Assembly (NCBI GenBank): GCA_035258565.1
Contig: DATFXF010000346.1
Location: 1 to 16,341 of the forward strand
Length of the DNA stretch: 16,341 bases
DNA from: DATFXF01 sp035258565
GTDB taxonomy: Bacteria > Acidobacteriota > Terriglobia > Acidiferrales > UBA7541
Reading direction: 5' to 3'
The position numbers and the translations under genes were made by a program. Each line of letters begins with the position of its first letter. The stretch's first letter is position 1. Under the pieces are notes generated by a model. That model was not told the origin of the DNA, did not search any database, and saw only the letters and a program-made list of their open reading frames with translations. Of the stretch, positions 7,097-14,430 are shown in pieces.

Positions 7097-7888
7097 ATGG
7101 ATGACTGGCGGGGCAAGTGGGTCTTGGTGACAGGCGCGAGCGCGGGAATCGGCCGGGCGCTGGCGCAGCAGCTCGCTGGGGGCGGAGCGAGCCTCGTGCT
7201 GACGGCGCGCCGTCGCGAACGGCTCGAGCAGCTTCGGGCGGACCTCAACACCAAGTACGGCGTGCAGGTCGAGGTCTTCGCCGCCGATCTGGCGCGGCCT
7301 AGGGCACCCGACGAGCTCTTCACTTTCACGCAGCAGAAGGGAATCAACATTGAATTGCTGGTGAATAATGCCGGCTTTGGCGCCTACGGAGAGTTCTTCA
7401 AGATCGAGCTGGCGCGCCAGCTCGAGATGGTGCAAGTGAACATCTCTGCCGTAATTCACTTGACGCATCTCTACCTTCCGCCGATGATCGAGCGCCGCCG
7501 CGGCGACATCCTGATCGTTGCCTCTACAGCCGGCTTTCAGGGTGTGCCTTACATCACGACCTACGCGGCCACGAAAGCGTTCGATCTGCTATTTGCCGAG
7601 GCGCTCGCGGAGGAGGTGCGGCGCTACGGCATCCGCGTCTCGGCGCTCTGCCCAGGGTCCACGGAAACCGAATTCCGGTACGCCGCCGGCCAGCCCGAGC
7701 GAACCCAAGGGCATCCGGAGTCCGCGGAGAAGGTCGCCCGGGTGGGTCTCGAAGCTTTGGCCAAGGGGAAAAGCTCGGTGATCTCTGGCGTCGGCAATCT
7801 TCTCGGTGTGCTGGGCCAGCGACTCGCACCGCGCCGGCTGGTCACGCGCGTCGCGGCCAAGCTTTTCGAGCCGGTCGATGCTCGCTAG
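7097..7888 (+). CDS. Short-chain dehydrogenase/reductase (classical SDR, DltE/YqjQ-like)
   Basis: The protein is 263 residues. It has a Rossmann fold with the TGASAGIG cofactor motif at 12-19, an arginine after beta-2 (TARRR, 37-41) that suggests NADP(H), the DL pair at 64-65, NNAG at 90-93, catalytic Ser143 and the YAATK catalytic Tyr156/Lys160. PGSTETEF at 186-193 follows the active site as in COG0300 proteins. The substrate cannot be read from sequence. The ATG at 7097 is preceded by GAGGAGG at 4 nt. The C-terminal ~50 residues (GVGNLLGVLGQRLAPRRLVTR) are typical of the DltE-like branch and may contact the membrane. No partner gene suggests a pathway. Confidence 0.92.
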   Translation: MDDWRGKWVLVTGASAGIGRALAQQLAGGGASLVLTARRRERLEQLRADLNTKYGVQVEVFAADLARPRAPDELFTFTQQKGINIELLVNNAGFGAYGEFFKIELARQLEMVQVNISAVIHLTHLYLPPMIERRRGDILIVASTAGFQGVPYITTYAATKAFDLLFAEALAEEVRRYGIRVSALCPGSTETEFRYAAGQPERTQGHPESAEKVARVGLEALAKGKSSVISGVGNLLGVLGQRLAPRRLVTRVAAKLFEPVDAR

Positions 7889-7908
7889 CCGAGTGCCGCT
7901 CCATGCCG

Positions 7909-7930
7909 ATCGAACCTCTGTGCTATTCTC
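7909..7930 (+). promoter_or_regulatory. Promoter with extended -10 (TGC-TATTCT), copy 1 of a 22-bp shared motif
   Basis: TATTCT at 7924-7929 is preceded by TGTGC. The whole stretch is identical at 19 of 22 positions to 12890-12911, in front of the hydroxypyruvate reductase gene. The AGGGG ribosome binding site (7938-7942) and TTG start (7948) follow at sensible distances. Confidence 0.45.
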
Positions 7931-7947
7931 TCTTGCCAGGGGTTCGA

Positions 7948-8394
7948 TTGCGGCGCACTTTCACATCCAGCTTCATTTGTCTCTGGCTCTTTCTGTCGCT
8001 GCCGCAGGCTTGTGCGCAGCACGAAGGCCACGCGGGACAAGAGGTCATCGGCTACGTGCCGCGCGAAATCCTCGAACAGCCAGTCAAATTACGGCCGGGC
8101 ATCGGTCGGGTTCACGAGCCGGTCACGACTTCCTCACCCGAGGCGCAAGGCTTTTACGATCAGGGCCTCGCGTATCTTTATTCCTTTGTGTGGATCGAAG
8201 CTGCGCGGTCGTTTCACCAGGCTCTGCGATTGGACCCCAAGCTGGCCATGGCCTATCTTGGACTGAGCTATTCCTACTCGGGCCTGGAGGTTCTATTCGG
8301 CTATGGACGTCAAGGCACTCGAAAAACAGCTTCGCGAGGAAGGCTTCTCCCATTCCTATGTCTGGCAAGACCGCCCACACGCCTACTATCCTGA
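7948..8394 (+). CDS. Truncated N-terminal fragment of a secreted TPR protein
   Basis: From TTG 7948 the product begins MRRTFTSSFICLWLFLSLPQACAQ, a good signal peptide, and AGGGG lies 5 nt before this start. An in-frame ATG at 7903 exists, but it lies upstream of the likely promoter. The mature part has a conserved leader (GRVHEPVTTSSPEAQGFYDQGLAYL) and one TPR-like helix pair (WIEAARSFHQALRLDPKLAMAYLGLSYSYSGLE). Family members are several hundred residues with many TPRs. Here similarity stops after GLE at about 8289, the rest is Arg-rich read-through, and from 8303 it overlaps the cupin gene in another frame. It is probably a 3'-deleted pseudogene or a short non-functional product. Confidence 0.65.
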   Translation: MRRTFTSSFICLWLFLSLPQACAQHEGHAGQEVIGYVPREILEQPVKLRPGIGRVHEPVTTSSPEAQGFYDQGLAYLYSFVWIEAARSFHQALRLDPKLAMAYLGLSYSYSGLEVLFGYGRQGTRKTASRGRLLPFLCLARPPTRLLS

Positions 8395-8569
8395 ACACAC
8401 GCACCCCACCGAGACCGCGCACATCATCCTCGAAGGCGAAATGACTCTCACCATGGATGGCCGGACGCGTACCTTCCGGCCCGGTGAACGGTGTGATGTC
8501 CCTCCGGGAAGAGTGCATGCGGCCAGAATGGGTCCCGCGGGCTGTCGCTACCTTATCGGCGAAAAATAG
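8303..8569 (+). CDS. Small single-domain cupin protein
   Basis: The protein is 88 residues, one Cupin_2 barrel. Motif 1 is HTHPTETAHIILEGEM, with His32, His34 and Glu37 or His40 as candidate metal ligands; the spacing differs slightly from the classical pattern. Motif 2 is PGERCDVPPGRVHAA with His72, a perfect match to the PxGxxH form. Such proteins may be metal-binding sugar or small-molecule enzymes or sensors; the function is unknown. The ATG at 8303 has GGAGG 12 nt upstream, rather far. The gene looks intact, but its upstream region was replaced by the truncated TPR gene, so its native promoter may have been lost. Confidence 0.8.
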   Translation: MDVKALEKQLREEGFSHSYVWQDRPHAYYPEHTHPTETAHIILEGEMTLTMDGRTRTFRPGERCDVPPGRVHAARMGPAGCRYLIGEK

Positions 8570-8644
8570 AGTCGATGTTTTCCTTCGAGGCGGATCGCGC
8601 CTGCGGCCTCGCCTCGGAGAGGTTCCCATTTGTGGTGCGCCTAC

Positions 8645-9967
8645 CTACGCTCGGGTGGAGCCCATGGCGCGATCGAGTAACTCGACCACGTGCAGCACTT
8701 CCTGCCCTGTGTCGTGGAGGGTGGCCCCCGCGCGGAGTTGCAGGATGCAGCCGGGGTTTGCGGTCACAATCGCCTGCGCGCCAGTCGAACGAGCATGTTT
8801 CATCTTCTCAGCCAGCAAGTCCATGGACGCCTGCGTCTGGATGACGTTATAAACGCCGGCCGAGCCACAGCAGAGGTCTGCGAGCGGCATCTCGACCAGC
8901 TCGACGCCGGGCACCGCTCGGATCAGCTTGCGCGGCGCCTCGCGAATTCTCTGTCCGTGGAGCAGGTGGCAGGAATCCTGATAGGTCACGCGCAGCGACA
9001 CCGCTTTGAGGGGCGACACCATCCCGATGTCAGCGAGAAACTCGCTGATGTCCCGCACGCGCCGGCGGAACAGGTGCATATGCTCTTGCGCCGGATCTTC
9101 GGCCGGAAAGAGCTGCTCGTATTCCTTAAGGGTAGAGCCGCAGCCGGCCGCATTGGTGACCACCGCGTCGAATTCGTCCCGCAGGAAGAGATCCAGATTG
9201 CGGCGTGCGAGCTGTCGGGCGACGTCCCGCACGCCCGCATGAGCAGCCAGCGCCCCGCAGCAGCGTTGTTCCTGCGGCACCACGACTTCGCAGCCATTGG
9301 TGGTGAGCAGGCGGATCGTGGCGTCATTGAGCGTCGAAAAGCTGACCTGCGCCAGGCATCCGGCAAACAGCGCCACACGCGCCCGACGACGCCCCTGTGC
9401 GGGAAATGTTCGGCCGAGGCGCGAGAAGAAGAATTCGTCATCCATCCTCGGTAAGAGCCGCTCGCGCTGCTCAAGGCCGAGGAGGCGGAGGGAGCCCGAG
9501 CCTCGCGCCAGCGCCTGCAAACCGGAACGCTGGTAGAAGCGCACGAGCTTGCCCAGGGCGGCGATCCGACTCGGGTAGGGAAGCAGATGACGGAAAACGA
9601 GCCCTCGCACGAATCGCGAGAGGGGAGGCCGGCGGAAGTTCAATTCAATCTGCGCTCGCGCGGCCTCCACCAGTTTTCCATACTCGACGCCCGAGGGGCA
9701 GGCCGTCTCGCAGGCGCGGCAATCGAGGCAGCGGTCAATGTGCTCAACAAACGATGGGCCTAGCTCGAGCTGGCCCTGATCCACCAGCAGCATCTGCCGG
9801 ATGCGCCCGCGCGGTGAGTCAGCCTCGAGTCCCCAGAGGCGATAGGTCGGGCACTGGTTCAGGCAAAGCCCGCAATGGATGCAGCGCGCGTAGTCCTGGT
9901 AGGCGGGCTTGTCATTGCCGGTGAAGCCGCTCACCGCTCCGGGGCTCGAGAGCTCCGCCGTGGCCAT
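8645..9967 (-). CDS. glcF: Glycolate oxidase iron-sulfur subunit GlcF
   Basis: The protein is 440 residues. Two ferredoxin-type 4Fe-4S sites lie at Cys29/32/35/39 (CIHCGLCLNQCP) and Cys80/83/86/90 (CLDCRACETACP). Two cysteine-rich CCG domains follow (RCCGALAAH with Cys236-237, LCCGSAGVYN with Cys366-367), plus the DSCHL segment at 331-335. This is the layout of GlcF, which passes electrons from the flavin subunits GlcD/GlcE to the respiratory chain at the inner membrane. The start, ATG 9965-9967, is 3 nt after the glcE stop; GGGAGG lies 10 nt upstream. It is the last gene of the glcDEF operon and is convergent with the cupin gene. Confidence 0.95.
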   Translation of the reverse strand: MATAELSSPGAVSGFTGNDKPAYQDYARCIHCGLCLNQCPTYRLWGLEADSPRGRIRQMLLVDQGQLELGPSFVEHIDRCLDCRACETACPSGVEYGKLVEAARAQIELNFRRPPLSRFVRGLVFRHLLPYPSRIAALGKLVRFYQRSGLQALARGSGSLRLLGLEQRERLLPRMDDEFFFSRLGRTFPAQGRRRARVALFAGCLAQVSFSTLNDATIRLLTTNGCEVVVPQEQRCCGALAAHAGVRDVARQLARRNLDLFLRDEFDAVVTNAAGCGSTLKEYEQLFPAEDPAQEHMHLFRRRVRDISEFLADIGMVSPLKAVSLRVTYQDSCHLLHGQRIREAPRKLIRAVPGVELVEMPLADLCCGSAGVYNVIQTQASMDLLAEKMKHARSTGAQAIVTANPGCILQLRAGATLHDTGQEVLHVVELLDRAMGSTRA

Positions 9968-9970
9968 TCG

Positions 9971-11353
9971 CTAGATGCCTCCCAGAAAGCGACCAGGGCT
10001 GAGGATTCCCTGCGGATCAAAGGCCTGTTTCAGCCGCTCGATCAGCGTTAGGTCATCGCGGGCGGGGCCCCAGACGTTGACCTGCTGCTTCAGCTCCGTC
10101 GGGCCGCACTCGATCAGAGCACGTCCATTGATCTCGCTGCTCGCGATGGTGTGGAACAATTCTCTAGCCGCCTGCGCGAGCCGGGTGAGTGTCTCCCCGT
10201 CGAGCGTCGGCGGCACAAGCGCGCAGAAAACGATGCCCGACGCGCGCACGAGCGTCGCCAGGGGAAGGTGGTTATGTTCGGCGACCTGGCGCGTACGCTC
10301 GACGAGTACGGCCATGCGCGTCGGCAGGATGGTCGTTCGGAACAGTGTCGCCGCTGGAGTGAAGTTCGTGATGTGCCTTGGGAATTCGCGGATGCAAGCG
10401 AGGAGCCCCTGTCTCTCCTGTTCGCTCAGAGCCAGGAAACTGAGCGCGTGCGCTTCCTGCGCCATGCGCGAGAGGTCGATCCGGTGTCGCTCGACGACGC
10501 GTTCGTCTCCCGCCGCGGCCACGACGACCGACCAAGCCCCCAAGGGCCATCGCGCCGGCGATAATCCCCCGCTGCCTCGTAGGAGCTCCGCCGCGTTCGG
10601 ATCCACAACCTCCACCAGGCGCGGCTGCAACGGCGATTTGGCGATCGTGTGGCAGAGTCCGAGAGCTTCTTTGGCCTGGGCAAACGAGGCAACAAAAGTG
10701 GTTTGCGCGCGAGGCAAAGGAAAGGTCTTGAAGTTCACGCGGGTGATGACTCCAAGCGTTCCGAGCGCGCCGATCATCAACTTGTGCAGATCATAGCCAC
10801 TCACGTTTTTCACCACTCGGCCGCCGCTCTTGGCACACCTTCCTTCGCCGGTGACAAACTCCATGCCCAGCACGTAGTCTCGCGCCGAACCGTATGCGTG
10901 CCGCAATGGCGTGCTCGAGTTGGTCGCCAGAACGCCGCCGATGGTGGCCCGCTCGGCGAACGGTGGCATCAAGGGCACAAACTGCTTCTCGACCGCAAGG
11001 ACTTTGTCCAGCTCTCGAAAACGGATGCCGGCCTCGACGCCGAGCGTCAGGTCGCCGGGATCGTAGGCGAGCACGCGGCCGAGGCGCGTCACGTCCATGG
11101 CCACGTCGTATCGTCGGGGTGGGGCGCCCACCCCCAGTTTCGTGCGCCCCCCAACCGGGATGACCGCCAGCTTCTCCGCCGCGGCGAGGCGGACCACCTC
11201 CCCCACCTCCTCCGCCGAGCCGGGCAGGACCGCGGCCACTGGTTCTAGGCCATCAACGGCGTAGCCTTGCAGCTCGGCCGGACGAGTCAACATATGTCCG
11301 GCGCCAACAATTCCTTCCAGGCGCGTCCAAGGCGCTGTCGCGGATACCCTCAT
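9971..11353 (-). CDS. glcE: Glycolate oxidase FAD-binding subunit GlcE
   Basis: The protein is 460 residues, PCMH-type FAD-binding oxidoreductase. The FAD site is seen in PVGGRTKLGVG (66-76), the PGDLTLGVEAG strand-turn (99-109), ATIGGVLATNSSTPLRHAYGSARDYVLG (136-163) and KNVSGYDLHKLMIGALGTLGVIT (182-204). It lacks the C-terminal HxGDGNxH motif of GlcD, as expected for GlcE. It is longer than E. coli GlcE (about 350 residues), mainly in the middle and C-terminal half. The start codon overlaps the glcD stop (ATGA at 11350-11353), implying translational coupling, and glcF follows after 3 nt. GlcE is the second flavin subunit of the glycolate dehydrogenase complex. Confidence 0.9.
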   Translation of the reverse strand: MRVSATAPWTRLEGIVGAGHMLTRPAELQGYAVDGLEPVAAVLPGSAEEVGEVVRLAAAEKLAVIPVGGRTKLGVGAPPRRYDVAMDVTRLGRVLAYDPGDLTLGVEAGIRFRELDKVLAVEKQFVPLMPPFAERATIGGVLATNSSTPLRHAYGSARDYVLGMEFVTGEGRCAKSGGRVVKNVSGYDLHKLMIGALGTLGVITRVNFKTFPLPRAQTTFVASFAQAKEALGLCHTIAKSPLQPRLVEVVDPNAAELLRGSGGLSPARWPLGAWSVVVAAAGDERVVERHRIDLSRMAQEAHALSFLALSEQERQGLLACIREFPRHITNFTPAATLFRTTILPTRMAVLVERTRQVAEHNHLPLATLVRASGIVFCALVPPTLDGETLTRLAQAARELFHTIASSEINGRALIECGPTELKQQVNVWGPARDDLTLIERLKQAFDPQGILSPGRFLGGI

Positions 11354-12783
11354 GCGGGGCGGTCAGCGGCCACGGGCAGGGGTCGGGCGCGGATTTCGCC
11401 GCATCCCTTGCCGAGGGGAAAAATTTTACCCGGGTTCAGCCGACCGGAGGGGTTGAAGGCGCTGCGCACGCGCCGCATGAGATCGAGATCGGCCTCGGTG
11501 TACATCAGCGGCATAAGCTCGTTCTTCTCCATGCCCACACCATGCTCGCCGGTGAGTGCCCCGCCCATCTCCACACAGAACTTCATAATCTCATTGGCCG
11601 CCATAACCGCCCGCTCGAATTGTGCTTTGTCGCGCTGGTCAAATAGGATAATGGGATGCAGATTGCCATCACCGGCGTGAAAAATGTTGCCGATCTGGAA
11701 GCCGAGGCTTCTTCCGATCTCGTCAATGCGCCGCAGCGTCACGGAAAGTTTCGTCCGCGGGATCACCCCGTCCTGGACGTAGTAGCTCGGCGAGATGCGC
11801 CCGATCGCTCCGAAGGCGTTCTTGCGTCCCTTCCAGAGCAGGTCGCGTTCTTGGTCATTCCGCGCCCGGCGGATCTCGCGCGCACGGTGTATCTGGCAGA
11901 CCTCGGAAATCTCCTCCACCTGCACTTCGACCGCTTCGCTCAGCCCTTCGACCTCGATCAGCAGCACCGCAGCGCTCTCGACTGGAAAGCCGGCGTGGAT
12001 GTAATCCTCGACCACGCGTAGCGTCCAGCCGTCCAGCATCTCGCACGCGGCCGGAGTAATCCCTCGGGCGGTGAGCTCGACCACGGTTTCCGTTGCCTCG
12101 TCCACCGTGTCATACACGGCGAGCAGAGTTTTCACCGCCTCGGGCAGCCGCGAAAGTCTTACGGTGATTTCGGTCACGATCGCGAGCGTGCCCTCCGAGC
12201 CCACCAGCAGGCCGGTCAGGTCGTAGCCCGGTGATTCCACGGCCTTGCCGCCCACGCGGACCACGTTGCCCTCGGGCAAGACAAGCTCCAACCCGGTGAC
12301 ATGGTTCGAGGTGACGCCGTAGGCGAGCGTGTGCGGCCCGCCGGCGTTTTCGGCGACGTTCCCACCGATCGTGCATGCCTTCTGGCTCGAGGGGTCAGGC
12401 GCGAAATAGAGTCCCGCGTGCTCGGCGGCACGGGTCAGGTCCAGGTTTACCACGCCGGGTTGGACGACGGCGCGCTGGTTTTCGAAGTCAAGCTCCAGGA
12501 TGCGGTTCATTCTCGAAAAGACCATCAAGATTCCGCCCTCCCGCGCCAGCGCTCCGCCCGAGAGCCCTGTGCCGGCTCCGCGGCCCACGAGCGGCACGTC
12601 GAAGCGATTAGCGAGTCGCACGATCTCTACGACGTCGCGCGTCGAGCGGGGAAACACGACACCGTCCGGGCGCGCCTGCTCGACCGATCCGTCGTATTCG
12701 TAGAGGTGGAGATCCTCCGGCTTCCACAGCACGCCTTCCGGGCTGAGAAGCTGTTCGAACGCGCGGACGATTCTCTCGTTCAT
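11350..12783 (-). CDS. glcD: Glycolate oxidase catalytic subunit GlcD (FAD-linked)
   Basis: The protein is 477 residues from ATG 12781-12783. The PCMH FAD domain carries GRGAGTGLSGGA (68-79), TIGGNVAENAGGPHTLAYG (138-156) and VGSEGTLAIVTEITVRL (194-210). The C-terminal FAD-oxidase domain has IFHAGDGNLHP (367-377) and GALTGEHGVGMEK (408-420), whose histidines line the active site in this family. It oxidises glycolate (and often D-lactate) to the 2-oxoacid, together with GlcE and GlcF. The frame extends to a GTG at 12813, but that codon lies inside the predicted -10 box, so the ATG is the better start. First gene of glcDEF. Confidence 0.95.
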   Translation of the reverse strand: MNERIVRAFEQLLSPEGVLWKPEDLHLYEYDGSVEQARPDGVVFPRSTRDVVEIVRLANRFDVPLVGRGAGTGLSGGALAREGGILMVFSRMNRILELDFENQRAVVQPGVVNLDLTRAAEHAGLYFAPDPSSQKACTIGGNVAENAGGPHTLAYGVTSNHVTGLELVLPEGNVVRVGGKAVESPGYDLTGLLVGSEGTLAIVTEITVRLSRLPEAVKTLLAVYDTVDEATETVVELTARGITPAACEMLDGWTLRVVEDYIHAGFPVESAAVLLIEVEGLSEAVEVQVEEISEVCQIHRAREIRRARNDQERDLLWKGRKNAFGAIGRISPSYYVQDGVIPRTKLSVTLRRIDEIGRSLGFQIGNIFHAGDGNLHPIILFDQRDKAQFERAVMAANEIMKFCVEMGGALTGEHGVGMEKNELMPLMYTEADLDLMRRVRSAFNPSGRLNPGKIFPLGKGCGEIRARPLPVAADRPA

Positions 12784-12811
12784 GTCCTGGTGGAAGCGCG
12801 ATTCTCCAGTC

Positions 12812-12841
12812 ACTATAATCGTCGCCTCAAGGCGGAGTCAA
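12812..12841 (-). promoter_or_regulatory. Sigma-70-like promoter of the glcDEF operon
   Basis: On the minus strand TTGACT (12836-12841) and TATAGT (12812-12817) are separated by 18 nt. Transcription would start near 12805, giving a leader of about 22 nt before the ATG at 12783. The divergent promoter of the reductase gene lies about 65 nt away, so one regulator could act on both arms. Confidence 0.55.
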
Positions 12842-12889
12842 CGCAGCCCGGTTGCGCTGGCCGCCGCAGGGTCATTTCCTGCCGGAGAG

Positions 12890-12911
12890 ATCGAGCTTCT
12901 GTGCTACTCTC
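12890..12911 (+). promoter_or_regulatory. Promoter with extended -10 (TGC-TACTCT), copy 2 of a 22-bp shared motif
   Basis: TACTCT at 12905-12910 is preceded by TGTGC, and 19 of 22 positions match 7909-7930. The GAGG ribosome binding site (12925-12928) and the ATG at 12934 follow. This would drive the reductase/GlcG-like/kinase arm. Confidence 0.45.
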
Positions 12912-12933
12912 CCGGGCACATTTCGAGGTTTTG

Positions 12934-13929
12934 ATGAGCAAACCGAAAATCTATTCGACGCACCCGCTTTTTGAGCCAGCACGACAGCTTTTGAAGGAGC
13001 GGTTCGAAGTGCAGTATTGGGATGGCCCGGAGAGGCCGCCGCGCGCCGAGCTTCTCGGGCGCGTGGCGGACAAGGAAGGTCTGATCTGCCTGCTCACAGA
13101 GAAAATCAATGAAGGACTGCTCGAGGCGGCGCCGAAGCTGCGGGTCGTAGCCAACGTGGCAGTGGGTTACGACAATGTGGATGTTCCCGCCTGCACACGC
13201 CGCAAGGTCGTGGTCACCAACACCCCTGGGGTGCTGGATGAAACGACCGCCGATTTTGCCTGGCTGCTGCTGATGACGGTGGCGCGGCGCGTGCTGGAAG
13301 GCGACCAGCTTGCTCGCTCCGGCGCGTGGAAGGGATGGGACCTCGATCAGCTCTGCGGCGCGGATGTCTGGGGCAAGACCCTCGGCATCCTAGGCTTTGG
13401 CCGCATCGGGCGAGCGGTGGCGCGCCGCGCCCTAGGCTTCCGCATGCGCGTGATTTACAACGATGCGGTGCGCGCACCGGCCGAGATCGAAAGGGAGCTG
13501 AACGCGGTTTTCGTCGAACGCGATCAGGTTCTCGCGGAGGCCGATTTTGTGACGCTCCATGTTCCCCTGATGCCCGAGACGCGCGGCCTGATCTCGGCGG
13601 CCGAACTCAACAAGATGAAGCGCACCGCCTTTCTCATTAATGCCTCGCGCGGGCCGGTCGTGGACGAGGCCGCACTTGTTGCCGCTCTCGAAACGGGACG
13701 GATCGCTGGCGCGGCCCTCGACGTTTTTGAGAACGAACCGTTCATCCATCCGGGGCTGCGGCGGACGAACGTGGTTCTGGCGCCGCACATGGCTTCCGCT
13801 TCGCTCGAGACGCGCACAAGAATGGCCTGTATGGCGGCGGAGAACGTCATTGCCGTGTTCAGCGGACGCCGGCCCCCCAATCTGGTCAACCCCGAGGCCC
13901 TCGGCTCGGGGGGGCCGCTGAGGGGGTGA
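12934..13929 (+). CDS. D-2-hydroxyacid dehydrogenase: glyoxylate/hydroxypyruvate reductase
   Basis: The protein is 331 residues. The NAD(P) domain has GILGFGRIG (GxGxxG at 154-159). The catalytic triad of the family is present: Arg239 (NASRG), Glu268 (DVFENEP) and His285 (APHMAS). VGYDNVDV at 78-85 is the substrate-side signature of the GyaR/GRHPR branch. It reduces glyoxylate to glycolate and hydroxypyruvate to D-glycerate; the adjacent glycerate kinase favours the second role. The upstream open frame (back to 12301) is antisense to glcD and not part of the gene: ATG 12934 has GAGG 5 nt before it. First gene of the plus arm. Confidence 0.92.
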   Translation: MSKPKIYSTHPLFEPARQLLKERFEVQYWDGPERPPRAELLGRVADKEGLICLLTEKINEGLLEAAPKLRVVANVAVGYDNVDVPACTRRKVVVTNTPGVLDETTADFAWLLLMTVARRVLEGDQLARSGAWKGWDLDQLCGADVWGKTLGILGFGRIGRAVARRALGFRMRVIYNDAVRAPAEIERELNAVFVERDQVLAEADFVTLHVPLMPETRGLISAAELNKMKRTAFLINASRGPVVDEAALVAALETGRIAGAALDVFENEPFIHPGLRRTNVVLAPHMASASLETRTRMACMAAENVIAVFSGRRPPNLVNPEALGSGGPLRG

Positions 13930-13932
13930 ACC

Positions 13933-13964
13933 CCGGCTGGCCGGCGACCCGCAGGCCCAGCCGG
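13933..13964 (+). repeat. GC-rich hairpin between the reductase and GlcG-like genes
   Basis: CCGGCTG at 13933-13939 pairs with CAGCCGG at 13958-13964, and GCC/GGC continues the stem with one bulged C. There is no T-run, so it is not a canonical terminator. It ends 14 nt before the AAGGAG of the next gene and may set relative expression or mRNA stability. Confidence 0.4.
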
Positions 13965-13989
13965 CGCACCTCGCTCGAAGGAGAATCCC

Positions 13990-14424
13990 ATGCCACTGGT
14001 AACTCGCAACACTCCAAGGCTGACGCTCGAGGGGGCTCGTGCCGTGCTCGGGGCTGCCGAACGTCGTGCCGCCGAAATCGGCGTGCCGATGGATATTGCC
14101 ATCGTCGATGATGGCGGACATCTGCTCGCCTTCGCGCGCATGGACGGGGCCAAGATCTCTTCGGTTCAAATCGCCATCACCAAGGCGGAATCCGCCGCCA
14201 TGCGCCGCACGCCGACGGGGCCAGCGATGCAAGGTGATACCCCCAACCTAGTGCTCTCACTCGGACTGGCCATTGGAAGCCGCGCTCGTCAAACGCCTAT
14301 CCGCGGCGGCATCCCGCTTCTCGTGGATGGTCAATGCATCGGCGCCATCGGCGTCAGCAGCGGCACCGAAGACCAGGATACCGATGTGGCCCGCGCCGGC
14401 GTCGCTGCTCTCGAGAAGGCGTAA
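13990..14424 (+). CDS. glcG: GlcG/HbpS-family protein
   Basis: The protein is 144 residues covering the whole GlcG/HbpS (Haem_degrading, PF03928) domain: LTLEGARAVLGAAERRAAEIG, AIVDDGGHLLAFARMDGA (37-54), a KAESAAMRRTPT helix, RGGIPLLVDGQCIGAIGVSSG (105-125) and QDTDVARAGVAAL. There is no signal peptide. Family members occur in glycolate (glc) operons, but their biochemical role there is unknown; HbpS relatives bind haem. AAGGAG at 13978-13983 precedes ATG 13990 by 6 nt. It sits 60 nt after the reductase gene and 6 nt before the kinase gene. The symbol is by family and context. Confidence 0.88.
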   Translation: MPLVTRNTPRLTLEGARAVLGAAERRAAEIGVPMDIAIVDDGGHLLAFARMDGAKISSVQIAITKAESAAMRRTPTGPAMQGDTPNLVLSLGLAIGSRARQTPIRGGIPLLVDGQCIGAIGVSSGTEDQDTDVARAGVAALEKA

Positions 14425-14430
14425 ACCAAA

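Noticed and set aside
8586..8616. CGAGGC...GCCTCG inverted repeat between the cupin and glcF stops as a terminator
   Set aside because: Stem of only 6 bp with a long loop and no T-run on either strand.
8690..9454. 254-codon plus-strand frame
   Set aside because: Antisense shadow of glcF in high-GC sequence; composition is His/Arg/Ala-rich without motifs.
12301..12933. Long plus-strand extension upstream of the reductase start (542-residue frame)
   Set aside because: It is the antisense of glcD plus the intergenic promoter region; the reductase domain begins exactly at ATG 12934 with a ribosome binding site.
13432..14232. 266-codon minus-strand frame
   Set aside because: Antisense to the reductase and GlcG-like genes, both with clear family motifs.
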